Shown: one piece after another, positions 25,407 to 33,713 of the stretch
How positions within the stretch are numbered: position 1 is the first letter of the stretch
Layout of the letters: every line of letters starts with the position of its first letter
Source: Runella aurantiaca
GTDB lineage: Bacteria; Bacteroidota; Bacteroidia; Cytophagales; Spirosomataceae
DNA: 64,000 nucleotides
Reading direction: 5' to 3'
Assembly (NCBI RefSeq): GCF_003339505.1
Contig: NZ_QPIW01000028.1
Coordinates: 26,299 to 90,298 of the forward strand
Made by a program: the position numbers and the translations under genes
Notes under the pieces: model-generated
Databases searched by the model: none
What the model was told of the DNA's origin: nothing
What the model saw: the letters and a program-made list of their open reading frames with translations, nothing else

Positions 25407-26252
25407 TTATTTTAAGTCTTTTTCCAACTCAGTAATCGCCGCTTGAATGGTAGGGTCTTTCTCCTGACCTTTCACGACCGACAGTTCTTCCAACGCCTCT
25501 TTATTCTTTCCCGTTTGAGCCAATGAAACGCCCAAATAAAAACGAGCTTTTGAATTCATGGGGTTTCCTTTCAACAATTGACGAAAACGTTCCACCGCTT
25601 TTTCGTACTGGTTTGAACGCATCGATAGAAGTCCCAAGTTAAACAAAGCTACTTCATTGGTTGGGTCATTTGCCAAAACTTCTCTCAACAACAAGATTCC
25701 CTGCATGGGTGTTTCCGTAGAAACGTAGGTCATCGCCATGTTGGCTTTGGCGTTGAGAAGAGCAGGGTTCTTATCAAGCGCTTTTTGGTACCATTCTCTC
25801 GCCTTAGCACCTAATGCTGAGGACTTTTTGGTGTCAACTGCAAAACTAAATGCATCATAATAACGGTCGCCAGCACGAAGCAAGTTAGGCTCGGCAGGCT
25901 CCAACAAAGCAAGCGTTTCTGCATACTTTGCGGCGCTGTCAAATTTTCTGATGTTCAGATAAAAATCAGAAAGCTTTAGTGCCGCTCCTCCCTTTTGCTT
26001 TGAATCCCGGGCAGAAACCAACTGCTGAGATAGCGCCGCGACCGAATTTTGCTGTTCGGCAGTCAATGGCTCAATGTGCGTTTCCGCAGCGGTCGAAGTT
26101 GTTTCGGCTTGGCCCGATGCAGGTGCCTGAGTGCTGTCTTTACCCTCCGAAAGTTCTCGTTCTTGGCTTTTAACAACAACTTTTGGCAAACTATAAAGCC
26201 CACCAATGAGTACAGTAGCCAATAAAATAACAATCAGGATTGAACGGTTCAT
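25407..26252 (-). CDS. Membrane-anchored tetratricopeptide-repeat protein
   Basis: A 281-residue protein with an N-terminal membrane helix (ILIVILLATVLIGGLYSLP, ~5-23), an Ala/Thr/Glu-rich linker, and TPR units from ~90 to 280. Clear repeats are KFDSAAKYAETLALLEPAEP, ALLNAKANMAMTYVSTETP, EVALFNLGLLSMRSNQYEKA and NSKARFYLGVSLAQTGKNKEA. The TPR part would lie in the periplasm and serve as a protein-binding scaffold. It is 34 bases downstream of the HU gene, on the same strand. Partner proteins are unknown. Confidence 0.85.
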   Translation of the reverse strand: MNRSILIVILLATVLIGGLYSLPKVVVKSQERELSEGKDSTQAPASGQAETTSTAAETHIEPLTAEQQNSVAALSQQLVSARDSKQKGGAALKLSDFYLNIRKFDSAAKYAETLALLEPAEPNLLRAGDRYYDAFSFAVDTKKSSALGAKAREWYQKALDKNPALLNAKANMAMTYVSTETPMQGILLLREVLANDPTNEVALFNLGLLSMRSNQYEKAVERFRQLLKGNPMNSKARFYLGVSLAQTGKNKEALEELSVVKGQEKDPTIQAAITELEKDLK

Positions 26253-26286
26253 AACATTTTCAGGCAGCTCCTTCGTGCCGTTGAAA

Positions 26287-26571
26287 TTACTTTTCTGAGC
26301 CTTTTACTTGCTCAACAAATACTTTAGCAGGCTTAAAACTTGGAACATAATGCTCGTCAATGACGATTGCAGTGTTCTTAGAGATGTTACGAGCTACTTT
26401 TTTAGCGCGTTTTTTGTTAACAAAACTACCAAAACCACGAACATAAATGTTCTCACCTTTGGCCAATGAGTCTTTTACTACTGTGAAAAACGCTTCAACT
26501 GTTTCAGAAACGTGTGCTTTTTCGATGCCGGTTTGATCGGCAACTGCTGCAATTAAGTCTGCTTTCGTCAC
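26287..26571 (-). CDS. HU-family DNA-binding protein, GTG start
   Basis: The frame is open from an ATG at 26640, but the conserved HU sequence begins at VTKADLIAAVADQTGIEKAH. The Val codon is a GTG at 26571, which gives the usual ~94 residues, so that start is chosen. The body has the helical pair, the GFGSFVNKKRAKKVARN DNA-binding arm and the VPSFKPAKVFVEQV end. HU dimers bend DNA and compact the nucleoid. The gene is divergent from mutY and upstream of the TPR gene. Confidence 0.88.
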   Translation of the reverse strand: MTKADLIAAVADQTGIEKAHVSETVEAFFTVVKDSLAKGENIYVRGFGSFVNKKRAKKVARNISKNTAIVIDEHYVPSFKPAKVFVEQVKGSEK

Positions 26572-26744
26572 TTTTTTAAACTTTAAGGTTATAAAACTGT
26601 TATTCTTTGTAATATTAGTTTCAAAATCCTGCGGAGCCAATCTATTTTACAATCGGCTTATTTTGAGCGCACAAAAGTAGTATAATTTCAACAAAATGCG
26701 AAAATCTTTTACGCCTTAATTTCAAAACAAACATTCGAAAACCA

Positions 26745-27806
26745 TTGAATAACAAGTTTTTTGCCAACGAGCTCATTAAATGGTATGAGTATCATCACCG
26801 AGATTTACCCTGGCGACGCACCCGCAACGCCTACTATATCTGGCTCTCAGAAATTATTCTTCAACAAACCCGTATCGCGCAGGGATTACCATATTATGAA
26901 CGTTTTGTAGAAGCCTACCCCACCGTCATTGATTTAGCCAATGCTCCTGAGCAAGAGGTCATTCGACTCTGGCAGGGCTTAGGTTACTATTCCCGGGCGC
27001 GCAACCTGCATCAAACGGCCAAATACATCGTCGAAGAACTCAACGGTGCGTTTCCGACAACCTATGCAGGATTGCTTAAACTAAAAGGAATCGGCCCATA
27101 CACCGCCGCCGCCATTGCATCTTTTGCTTACGATGAACCCGTAGCGGTAGTAGATGGCAACGTATACCGGGTACTGTCGAGGGTATTTGGGATTGATACC
27201 GATATTACCAGCGGCGACGGGCAACGGCAATTTGCCAATTTGGCCAATGAACTTATTTCTCGTGAGCAACCCGCAACCTACAATCAGGCCATCATGGAGT
27301 TTGGGGCCGTTCAGTGTACTCCGTCATCCCCTGACTGCCTGTTGTGTCCTGTTCAGCCCCATTGTGTTGCTTTTGCCACTGGAAGGATTCATTTATTGCC
27401 CGTTAAAGTCAAGAAAACCAAGGTGCGAGAGCGTTTTTTTAACTATTTTGTCATTGTCCAAAATGGACGGATTGCCATGCGACAACGAACCGACAAAGAT
27501 GTCTGGCAAAAGTTGTTTGACTTTTACCTAATTGAAACAGACGCAACCGTTCAAAGCATCGACGAATTTACTGACAATCAGATAATTAGTTCTATTTTCT
27601 CTCAAACAACAATTAGTCCCCCAAGCCGTATTTTTACGCATATTCTCACCCATCAACGTATTCAGGCGCAGTTTTGGGTACTTGAAGTTCCCCTCGAAGT
27701 TACCTTGAATCTACCCCCCGAATTGGCTTTTTTAACGGAAGAAGAAATAGAGAATGTACCCAAACCTGTCTTGGTTACGTCTTATTGGAAAGAGCATTTT
27801 TTTTGA
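26745..27806 (+). CDS. mutY: A/G-specific adenine glycosylase, TTG start
   Basis: A 353-residue DNA repair enzyme that removes adenine mispaired with 8-oxoguanine. It starts at TTG because no in-frame ATG precedes the conserved RDLPWR motif. Catalytic Glu36 lies in WLSEIILQQTRI, the HhH motif is LKGIGPYTAAAIASFAY, and Asp137 is in VVDGNVYRVLSR. The [4Fe-4S] cluster ligands are Cys191, 198, 201 and 207 with the usual C-x6-C-x2-C-x5-C spacing. A NUDIX-like C-terminal domain (~225-345) follows for 8-oxoG recognition. It is divergent from the HU gene. Confidence 0.94.
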   Translation: MNNKFFANELIKWYEYHHRDLPWRRTRNAYYIWLSEIILQQTRIAQGLPYYERFVEAYPTVIDLANAPEQEVIRLWQGLGYYSRARNLHQTAKYIVEELNGAFPTTYAGLLKLKGIGPYTAAAIASFAYDEPVAVVDGNVYRVLSRVFGIDTDITSGDGQRQFANLANELISREQPATYNQAIMEFGAVQCTPSSPDCLLCPVQPHCVAFATGRIHLLPVKVKKTKVRERFFNYFVIVQNGRIAMRQRTDKDVWQKLFDFYLIETDATVQSIDEFTDNQIISSIFSQTTISPPSRIFTHILTHQRIQAQFWVLEVPLEVTLNLPPELAFLTEEEIENVPKPVLVTSYWKEHFF

Positions 27807-27940
27807 GTATTTTTGTGATTGAAAATCCCGAAAAAACACCCAAAATCGGGAATTAAAATGCTCATTTTTCGTTAGAGACTTTACCTGATTTTAGTGGTGA
27901 GCTTATTCAAATTCGTAACTTTAAACATTTATATAATACA

Positions 27941-28414
27941 ATGGCAGGAGTAAACAAAGTAATTCTATTGGGCAATTTGGGCAGCGACCCAGAAGTACGT
28001 CACCTCGAAAATGGTTCAGCGGTGGCACGCTTCAACATTGCTACTTCGGAAGCCTACACCAATCGCAGTGGAGAACGGGTAGAGCAAACGGAGTGGCACC
28101 GAATTGAACTTTGGGACAATTTGGCCAAAATCGCCGAACAATACCTTCGCAAAGGCAATACCGTCTATATTGAAGGAAAACTGCGTACCGAAACTTGGAC
28201 GGATAAAGAAGGGAAACAGCGTGAAGGAAAAACCGTACGGGCCAATACGATGCAGTTGGTAGGAGGCAGAAACAGCGGAGGAGGAGATAGTAACGAACAA
28301 TCTTCACAATCCAACGTAGCTACCCAAGCAAGCCGCCCGGCACCTGCACCCAAACCCGCCGAGCCGATTTCGTCAGATCTTGGCGGTAGTGGTGACGATG
28401 ATTTACCGTTTTAA
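27941..28414 (+). CDS. ssb: Single-stranded DNA-binding protein
   Basis: A 157-residue SSB. The OB-fold occupies ~1-110 (VNKVILLGNLGSDPEVRHLENG, FNIATSEAYTN, TEWHRIELWDNLAKIAEQYL, GNTVYIEGKLRTETW). A Gly/Ser/Ala/Pro-rich disordered linker then leads to the acidic tip DDDLPF that recruits repair and replication proteins. Length and tail are canonical. It is preceded by a 134-bp gap after mutY and followed by a strong terminator. Confidence 0.96.
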   Translation: MAGVNKVILLGNLGSDPEVRHLENGSAVARFNIATSEAYTNRSGERVEQTEWHRIELWDNLAKIAEQYLRKGNTVYIEGKLRTETWTDKEGKQREGKTVRANTMQLVGGRNSGGGDSNEQSSQSNVATQASRPAPAPKPAEPISSDLGGSGDDDLPF

Positions 28415-28421
28415 CAACAAA

Positions 28422-28449
28422 AAACCTGACAGGGATTCCTGTCAGGTTT
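28422..28449. terminator. Bidirectional terminator after ssb
   Basis: AAACCTGACAGG (28422-28433) pairs perfectly with CCTGTCAGGTTT (28438-28449) across a GATT loop. It lies between convergent genes. Confidence 0.85.
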
Positions 28450-28465
28450 CAACAACACAATTTGT

Positions 28466-28921
28466 TTACTTCTTTACTACTTCCATTTTTACTTCATAGT
28501 TCTTTTGGGCATCGGCATCTTCTAAAGTTCCTGGATAAGGCGATACCTGCTTCAAAACAAACAGATATTTCTCATTTTTAACCGTCACTTCCAGAGAGTC
28601 CTGACTCACAGGGCTTTTGTATTTGGTGGGTTGCACTTGTTGACAATCCCCCAAGCACATTTGAATTTTTTGGGTGTCGTTTACGGCCAAATCAACGACT
28701 ACTTCCCCCGTACGAATACAAATCGCATTGGCAGGACAACGACTATCAGCGACTGCGTCAAATGAAAGTTTAATCCCCTCCACTTGCGTGTTTTGTTTGA
28801 TTTTTAAGCTGATTTCTTCTCTTACTCCCGCTTTTTCGTTGTTTTTTTGGTGCTCAGCGTCAATTTTTTCAGACTGGCAACCCATGGCTGTTAGAAATGC
28901 AAATAAGATTACTTTTTTCAT
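28466..28921 (-). CDS. Small lipoprotein, function unknown
   Basis: The ATG at 28921 is preferred because it opens a lipoprotein signal (MKKVILFAFLTAMGCQSEK, lipid Cys at ~14); the frame is open 44 codons further upstream without a plausible N-terminus. The 151-residue product has a Glu/Lys-rich linker and then beta-rich sequence with four Cys (SRCPANAICIRTGEVVVDL and QMCLGDCQQ), possibly two disulfides. I do not recognise a named family. It is divergent from the VOC gene. Confidence 0.65.
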   Translation of the reverse strand: MKKVILFAFLTAMGCQSEKIDAEHQKNNEKAGVREEISLKIKQNTQVEGIKLSFDAVADSRCPANAICIRTGEVVVDLAVNDTQKIQMCLGDCQQVQPTKYKSPVSQDSLEVTVKNEKYLFVLKQVSPYPGTLEDADAQKNYEVKMEVVKK

Positions 28922-29018
28922 GGCAAGAATAAATAATACTTTTATCCGACAAACACCGTGTCTGTCTACAATCACAAGACGCAGTCTTATTTTTATTAGT
29001 TGTAATCTTTTTAAAAAA

Positions 29019-29402
29019 ATGTTAACAATCATTGGAATTAACCACGTAGCCATCTACGTAGCAGATGTAGCCCAAAGTGTTGAATTTTACGGAAAAATTG
29101 TAAGATTAACTTCCTTGGCCCGCCCAGCCTTCGACTTTCCGGGCGCCTGGTTTAAAATCGGAGACGCGCAAGAGTTGCACATCATAGGCATACGCACTGA
29201 GCCTGTTGTATCAGGCTCTCGAAGCAATCATTTTGCGCTGGAAGTAAGTGATTTGGATGCGTGGGAGGCTCATTTTAAGGCAACAAATACAACCTACCGC
29301 CCTCCCAAATTTCGGCCCGATGGTGTACGACAGATATTTCTCCAAGACCCCGATGGATATTGGATTGAATTCTTTTCAAGAAATGGCAACCAAACAGTTT
29401 AG
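29019..29402 (+). CDS. VOC-family (glyoxalase/dioxygenase fold) protein
   Basis: The ATG at 29019 gives 127 residues beginning MLTIIGINHVAIYVADVAQS; the open frame extends far upstream but runs antisense through the divergent lipoprotein gene. Two beta-alpha-beta-beta-beta modules are visible, with metal-site candidates His9 (INHVAIYV), His54 (ELHIIGI), His73 (NHFALEVSD) and the Glu of the final DPDGYWIEFFS. VOC proteins include glyoxalase I, bleomycin-type resistance proteins and dioxygenases. The substrate cannot be told. A terminator overlaps its stop codon. Confidence 0.82.
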   Translation: MLTIIGINHVAIYVADVAQSVEFYGKIVRLTSLARPAFDFPGAWFKIGDAQELHIIGIRTEPVVSGSRSNHFALEVSDLDAWEAHFKATNTTYRPPKFRPDGVRQIFLQDPDGYWIEFFSRNGNQTV

Positions 29403-29416
29403 ATTGGTTGCCATTT
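29381..29416. terminator. 13-bp hairpin overlapping the VOC stop codon
   Basis: AAATGGCAACCAA (29381-29393) pairs exactly with TTGGTTGCCATTT (29404-29416), with a T-rich run beyond. The left arm is in the last codons of the VOC gene and the convergent msrB stop is at 29423. Confidence 0.75.
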
Positions 29417-29422
29417 ACTTGG

Positions 29423-29899
29423 TTATTTTTTTTGAAAAGCCAAAGCAGCACCGTTCATACAGTAGCGTAAGCCCGTAGGGCGCGGGCCATCGTCAAACAC
29501 GTGGCCTAAATGGGCGTCGCAAACGGCGCAAATGACCTCATCGCGTTCCATGCCAAAGCTTTTGTCTTTTTCGTCTTTCAAGACTTTTTTATTGAGCGGA
29601 GCGTAAAAACTCGGCCAGCCAGTACCCGATTCAAATTTTGTATCGGAACTAAAAAGCGGAGTGTTGCAACATACACATTTGTACGTTCCCTTTTCTTTGT
29701 TGTTCCAGTAAGGTCCCGTAAAAGCGCGTTCTGTTCCTTTCTGTCGGGTCACGTAGTACTGCATCGGGGTTAGCAGTTTTTTCCACTCCGCGTCCGTTTT
29801 TACAACCCGTTTCAATTCCTGGCTTTGCTGTTGGGCCAGCGCCGGCAGTCCGGCCAATACTACTCCTCCAAGTGAGCGAATGAAAATACGGCGATTCAT
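29423..29899 (-). CDS. msrB: Exported peptide-methionine (R)-S-oxide reductase
   Basis: A 158-residue MsrB, which reduces methionine-R-sulfoxide in oxidised proteins. The N-terminus [20 protein letters not shown] is a twin-arginine-like signal, so the enzyme should act in the periplasm. The catalytic Cys147 is in [11 protein letters not shown]. Two CxxC pairs (75/78 and 124/127, CVCC and CAVC) bind structural zinc. [11 protein letters not shown] and [16 protein letters not shown] are the substrate-site signatures. It is divergent from the SDR gene. Confidence 0.93.
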   Translation of the reverse strand: MNRRIFIRSLGGVVLAGLPALAQQQSQELKRVVKTDAEWKKLLTPMQYYVTRQKGTERAFTGPYWNNKEKGTYKCVCCNTPLFSSDTKFESGTGWPSFYAPLNKKVLKDEKDKSFGMERDEVICAVCDAHLGHVFDDGPRPTGLRYCMNGAALAFQKK

Positions 29900-29972
29900 C
29901 TTTGTTAGGTTATGCTTGTTTTGTGCTTATATTAACGTATTCTTTTATTGTATAGTTTTAATTATCAAAAAT

Positions 29973-30737
29973 ATGCTTCCAAAGTGGGATTTAGCGGGTA
30001 AAGTTGCGCTAGTGACGGGTGGAACCAAGGGAATTGGACAGGCCACAACCCAAACATTACTGCAACTGGGTGCCGAAGTAATCATCGTTGCCCGCAATGA
30101 AGGTGAGATTGAGCGTCAGCTTGCCGATTATGAAGCACAAGGTTTGAAAGCAACGGGTTTTGTGGCCGATTTGAGCAACCATGACAACATCCCTGAACTC
30201 GTCAAACACATTAGCCTACGTTGGGGGGAATTAGACATTTTGGTCAATAATGTAGGAACTAACATCCGAAAACCTACCACTAGTTACACAGCTGAAGAAT
30301 TTAATTTAATCATAGCCACCAACTTAACCTCGGCATTTTCATTGTCGCAGGCATTATATACATTGTTAAAAAATGCCCAAGGATGCATTGTCAACGTTAC
30401 CTCGGTAGCGGGATTAACCTCCCTGAAAAGCGGCTCTATTTACGGCATGACCAAGGCTGCTCTCAATCAATTGACCCGCAATTTGGCCTGTGAATGGGCC
30501 GCCGACGGCATACGTGTCAACGCCGTAGCGCCGTGGTACATCGAAACTCCTTTGACCGAGTCAGTACTTTCCAACAAAGAAAGCCTCGATTACATCCTAT
30601 CGCGTACGCCCATGAAACGCGTCGGGCAGCCCGAAGAGGTCGCGTCGGCAATCGCCTTTCTTTGTTTGCCCGCTGCCAGCTACATTACGGGCAACATTGT
30701 AACCGTCGATGGCGGTTTTGCCGTTTATGGATTTTGA
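29973..30737 (+). CDS. SDR-family oxidoreductase (tropinone-reductase-like)
   Basis: The ATG at 29973 gives 254 residues beginning [20 protein letters not shown], the normal SDR start; the open frame extends 31 codons upstream into the msrB promoter region. The Rossmann cofactor motif TGGTKGIG, the NNVG motif, the catalytic Ser in VTSVAGL, the YGMTK catalytic Tyr/Lys, and [10 protein letters not shown] after it are all present. It should be an NAD(P)-dependent alcohol dehydrogenase. A FucP-type transporter and a GHMP kinase follow on the same strand, so the substrate is probably a sugar or sugar acid. Confidence 0.9.
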   Translation: MLPKWDLAGKVALVTGGTKGIGQATTQTLLQLGAEVIIVARNEGEIERQLADYEAQGLKATGFVADLSNHDNIPELVKHISLRWGELDILVNNVGTNIRKPTTSYTAEEFNLIIATNLTSAFSLSQALYTLLKNAQGCIVNVTSVAGLTSLKSGSIYGMTKAALNQLTRNLACEWAADGIRVNAVAPWYIETPLTESVLSNKESLDYILSRTPMKRVGQPEEVASAIAFLCLPAASYITGNIVTVDGGFAVYGF

Positions 30738-30841
30738 GCTAATTTTAAAAAAATTTAAAAAATACGCCTTAAAACTTTCAAGTGCGAAAAAAAATTCATT
30801 TTTTCGGCTTCTAAATGACCTACTAACTCCTAACACTAACC

Positions 30842-32062
30842 ATGTCAAAACCTAAACAAAGCTACGTTGGACCATTGATTATCATTGGTTTATTATTTTT
30901 CGTATTCGGATTTGTCACGTGGGTAAACGGCACGCTCATTACTTTTTTCAAGAAAGCCTTTAACCTCGACAACACCAGCTCCTACCTCGTAACGTTTGCC
31001 TTTTTTATCTCATATACGGTCATGGCCATTCCTTCTTCGGAAGTGCTAAAACGTACAGGTTTTAAGCGGGGGATGTCGCTTGGATTGGGAATTATGGCCG
31101 TTGGAACGCTGATTTTTATCCCTGCCGCACAAATCGCATCGTATCCTTTGTTTTTGGTCGGTCTTTTTACCATCGGTATCGGTCTAACCCTGTTGCAAAC
31201 CGCTTCCAATCCCTACGCAACCATCCTCGGCCCCCGCGAAAGCGCCGCCCAACGGATTAGTTTTTTAGGAATTGCCAACAAATTAGCGGGAATATTCAGC
31301 CAACGCCTTTTCGGTGGGCTTTTATTGGCAGGCGGTGCCGCCACTACACCCCAAGAAGAACTTCAAAAAGTAGAAACTCCTTATTTGATTCTAACGGCGG
31401 TCTTGGTCGTGTTAGCGGGGGTCATTTGGTTCTCAAAAGGGCTACCTGAGGTAAGCGAAGAACAAGAAGAAGTGCCCAGTAACGCAGTTAAAGTAACCCG
31501 TAACAGTGTTTTTTCTTTTCCAAACTTAGTATTAGGCGTCATTGCGCTGTTTTGTTACGTAGGAGTTGAGGTGATTGCAGGAGATACAATTATCAGTTAT
31601 GGCGTCTCACTGGGTTTTCCCGAAAGTGAAGCCAGTACCTTTGGTACCTACACACTTTGGTCAATGCTTGCCGCTTACGGCTTGGGCATCGTCCTTATTC
31701 CCAAATATGTTTCTCAAGTTACATGTTTACGTGCTTCTGCCATACTTGGTATCGTGGGCACGGTCATTGCCGTTACCACAGATGGGTTTACCTCCGTTTT
31801 ATTTATTGCCTTTTTGGGTTTTGCCAACGCCCTTGTGTGGCCTGCAATGTGGCCTTTGGCTTTGGACGGGCTGGGCAAATTCACCAAAATCGGCTCGGCG
31901 TTGCTCATTATGGGGATTTCGGGAGGTGCCGTTTTACCATTGATTTATGGTAACATAGCCGATTCCATCCACAGCACCCAACAAGCTTATTGGGTAATGA
32001 TGCCTCTCTATTTGTTTATCCTTTATTATGCTTTTATTGGCTACAAAAAACGCAGTTGGTAA
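30842..32062 (+). CDS. Sugar MFS transporter, FucP/GluP type
   Basis: A 406-residue inner membrane protein with about twelve membrane helices. The N-terminus (IIIGLLFFVFGFVTWVNGTL) and the segment GLTLLQTASNPYATILGP are typical of the FHS/FucP branch of sugar:proton symporters (L-fucose, glucose or galactose). The central loop (SKGLPEVSEEQEEVPSNAV) is short and acidic. It lies between an SDR oxidoreductase and a GHMP kinase of galactokinase type, suggesting import of a hexose followed by phosphorylation. The precise sugar cannot be set from the sequence. Confidence 0.9.
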   Translation: MSKPKQSYVGPLIIIGLLFFVFGFVTWVNGTLITFFKKAFNLDNTSSYLVTFAFFISYTVMAIPSSEVLKRTGFKRGMSLGLGIMAVGTLIFIPAAQIASYPLFLVGLFTIGIGLTLLQTASNPYATILGPRESAAQRISFLGIANKLAGIFSQRLFGGLLLAGGAATTPQEELQKVETPYLILTAVLVVLAGVIWFSKGLPEVSEEQEEVPSNAVKVTRNSVFSFPNLVLGVIALFCYVGVEVIAGDTIISYGVSLGFPESEASTFGTYTLWSMLAAYGLGIVLIPKYVSQVTCLRASAILGIVGTVIAVTTDGFTSVLFIAFLGFANALVWPAMWPLALDGLGKFTKIGSALLIMGISGGAVLPLIYGNIADSIHSTQQAYWVMMPLYLFILYYAFIGYKKRSW

Positions 32063-32125
32063 TTTCATTTAAACAGGCCTTTTGCCGCCCTCTCTTTCCC
32101 AAAAAGAGAGGGAATTTTTTTAGAT

Positions 32126-33211
32126 ATGAAAATCAGTACACCCGGCCGAATATGTTTGTTTGGCGAACATCAAGATTATTTAGGATTGCCAACGGTAGCC
32201 GCCGCTATTTCGCGCCGAATCAGCATCGAAGGGAGGCATCGTGCGGATGAGCAAATCATCATTCAATTGCCAGACATCAATGCACAGGAAACTTTTACGC
32301 TCTCCAACGCATCGACGTACGTCAAAGACCGGGATTATTTTCGCAGTACGCTCAACGTACTACGCCGGCGTGGGTTTGTGTTCAGCCGAGGGCTAGAATG
32401 TGAAGTTCACGGCAATATTCCCATCAATTCGGGTACATCGAGTTCGTCGGCGCTCATCGTTTCATGGGCCAATTTCTTAAGTCGAAACGCCGACAATCCC
32501 GCCGTTATTTCCTCCAAAGAACTTGGAGAAATCGCCAACGAAGCCGAAGTGTTGGAATTTGGGGAACCCGGCGGCATGATGGACCATTATTCAACAGCCA
32601 TAGGCCATGTGATTTACCTCGAATCCACGCCCAAAATTTACGTAGAAGCATTGCACCCCACCTTGGGCACTTTCGTTTTGGGAGATTCCCAACAACCTAA
32701 AGATACACTCGGTATTTTGGCCCGCTGTCGGTTTGGGATGGAAGCTATCATCAAAAAAGTGACGGAATACGACCCTTCATTTTCAATTTTCCATACGCCC
32801 TTCGTTCAGGCTTCCGACTATGCTTCTTTGCTGTCAACGGATGAACTTGGGCTGTTGAAAGCCAATTTGGAAGACCGTGACCTGTTGGTGGAAGGAAAGA
32901 AGTTACTCCAACAATCGGCCACTTCTACCCAAGAAACCAACGACATTGATGCGGCTTTTGGTCAATTACTTTACCGGCATTTCCAAAACCTCCGTGACCA
33001 CAAACGCACCTCTACCGAAAAAATAAATCGAATGGTAGAAGCCTCCATGAACGCTGGCGCTTTGGGAGGAAAAATAAACGGCTCTGGTGGTGGTGGTTGC
33101 ATGTTTATGTACGCACCCAATTGTGCCGAAGAAGTAGCCGATGCCATACGACGGGAAGGAGGAATTCCGTACATTATTACGGTTGACGAAGGAACGAAAT
33201 TAGAACAATAA
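32126..33211 (+). CDS. GHMP kinase, galactokinase-like
   Basis: A 361-residue GHMP-superfamily sugar kinase. The N-terminal signature PGRICLFGEHQDYLG resembles the galactokinase GRxxLxGEHxDY motif. The ATP-binding loop is INSGTSSSSALIVSW (~96-110) and the C-terminal glycine-rich motif is KINGSGGGGCMFMY. The GEPGGMMDHYSTAIG block contains the catalytic Asp. It is third after the SDR and transporter genes, 63 bases behind the transporter. Galactose, fucose or a heptose are all possible substrates, and no uridylyltransferase or mutarotase gene is adjacent to decide. Confidence 0.85.
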   Translation: MKISTPGRICLFGEHQDYLGLPTVAAAISRRISIEGRHRADEQIIIQLPDINAQETFTLSNASTYVKDRDYFRSTLNVLRRRGFVFSRGLECEVHGNIPINSGTSSSSALIVSWANFLSRNADNPAVISSKELGEIANEAEVLEFGEPGGMMDHYSTAIGHVIYLESTPKIYVEALHPTLGTFVLGDSQQPKDTLGILARCRFGMEAIIKKVTEYDPSFSIFHTPFVQASDYASLLSTDELGLLKANLEDRDLLVEGKKLLQQSATSTQETNDIDAAFGQLLYRHFQNLRDHKRTSTEKINRMVEASMNAGALGGKINGSGGGGCMFMYAPNCAEEVADAIRREGGIPYIITVDEGTKLEQ

Positions 33212-33332
33212 AGCCCTTTAGTGGTTTTATTGGTAGGTTACAAAAATCTTTTAGGGTGTTTGAGTCGTTTATTAAATTTTAGAAACGATTCTAACACTTT
33301 TTTTATGGGCACAATAAAAAATTCAACCATAA

Positions 33333-33360
33333 AAAAGAGCAGGCTTACACCTGCTCTTTT
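33333..33360. terminator. Bidirectional terminator
   Basis: AAAAGAGCAGG (33333-33343) pairs perfectly with CCTGCTCTTTT (33350-33360) across six bases. It lies between the GHMP kinase and the convergent small minus-strand gene. Confidence 0.85.
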
Positions 33361-33387
33361 AAGAATAGTTTCACGGCTGTTAGTAAG

Positions 33388-33546
33388 TTAGAACAAAAGT
33401 CCTTTGCTGAACATTGGATAAATAAAGTAAAATACGATGTACACCATGACAAGGAGTGTTAAAGCGGCTAACCAAAGACTCTGGTCCCGAAACAGTGGAG
33501 TTCTCCTCTCATTAGAGGGCATGCGGTAGATTTTCTGAGTTTTCAT
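33388..33546 (-). CDS. 52-residue single-pass membrane protein, function unknown
   Basis: From the ATG at 33546 the frame reads MKTQKIYRMPSNERRTPLFR, then a hydrophobic helix (LWLAALTLLVMVYIVFYFIY), then PMFSKGLLF and a TAA. A charged head followed by one membrane helix, together with the terminator immediately after its stop, supports a real small gene. I do not know the family. Confidence 0.5.
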   Translation of the reverse strand: MKTQKIYRMPSNERRTPLFRDQSLWLAALTLLVMVYIVFYFIYPMFSKGLLF

Positions 33547-33713
33547 AACCTGTGGAATGGTTTTTTGGGGTTTTGCACTGCAAAGGAGCCACCTTTTTTT
33601 TACATTCTTTAGCGTAAAACTACGTGTTCTACTGAAAAGTTATCAAACGGTCGGTTAGCTGACTTTTAGCACGGAATTATTCTTTTTTATTTGTACAATT
33701 ATCACTTTTACGA

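Larger units (their letters stand above)
33212..33713. other. Intergenic region holding a terminator and a small minus-strand frame
   Basis: This ~500-bp gap between the GHMP kinase and the type III PKS contains a strong hairpin (33333-33360) and a 52-codon minus-strand frame (33388-33546), described separately. The remainder, including the T-rich stretch before 33714, shows no further structure I can name. Confidence 0.5.
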
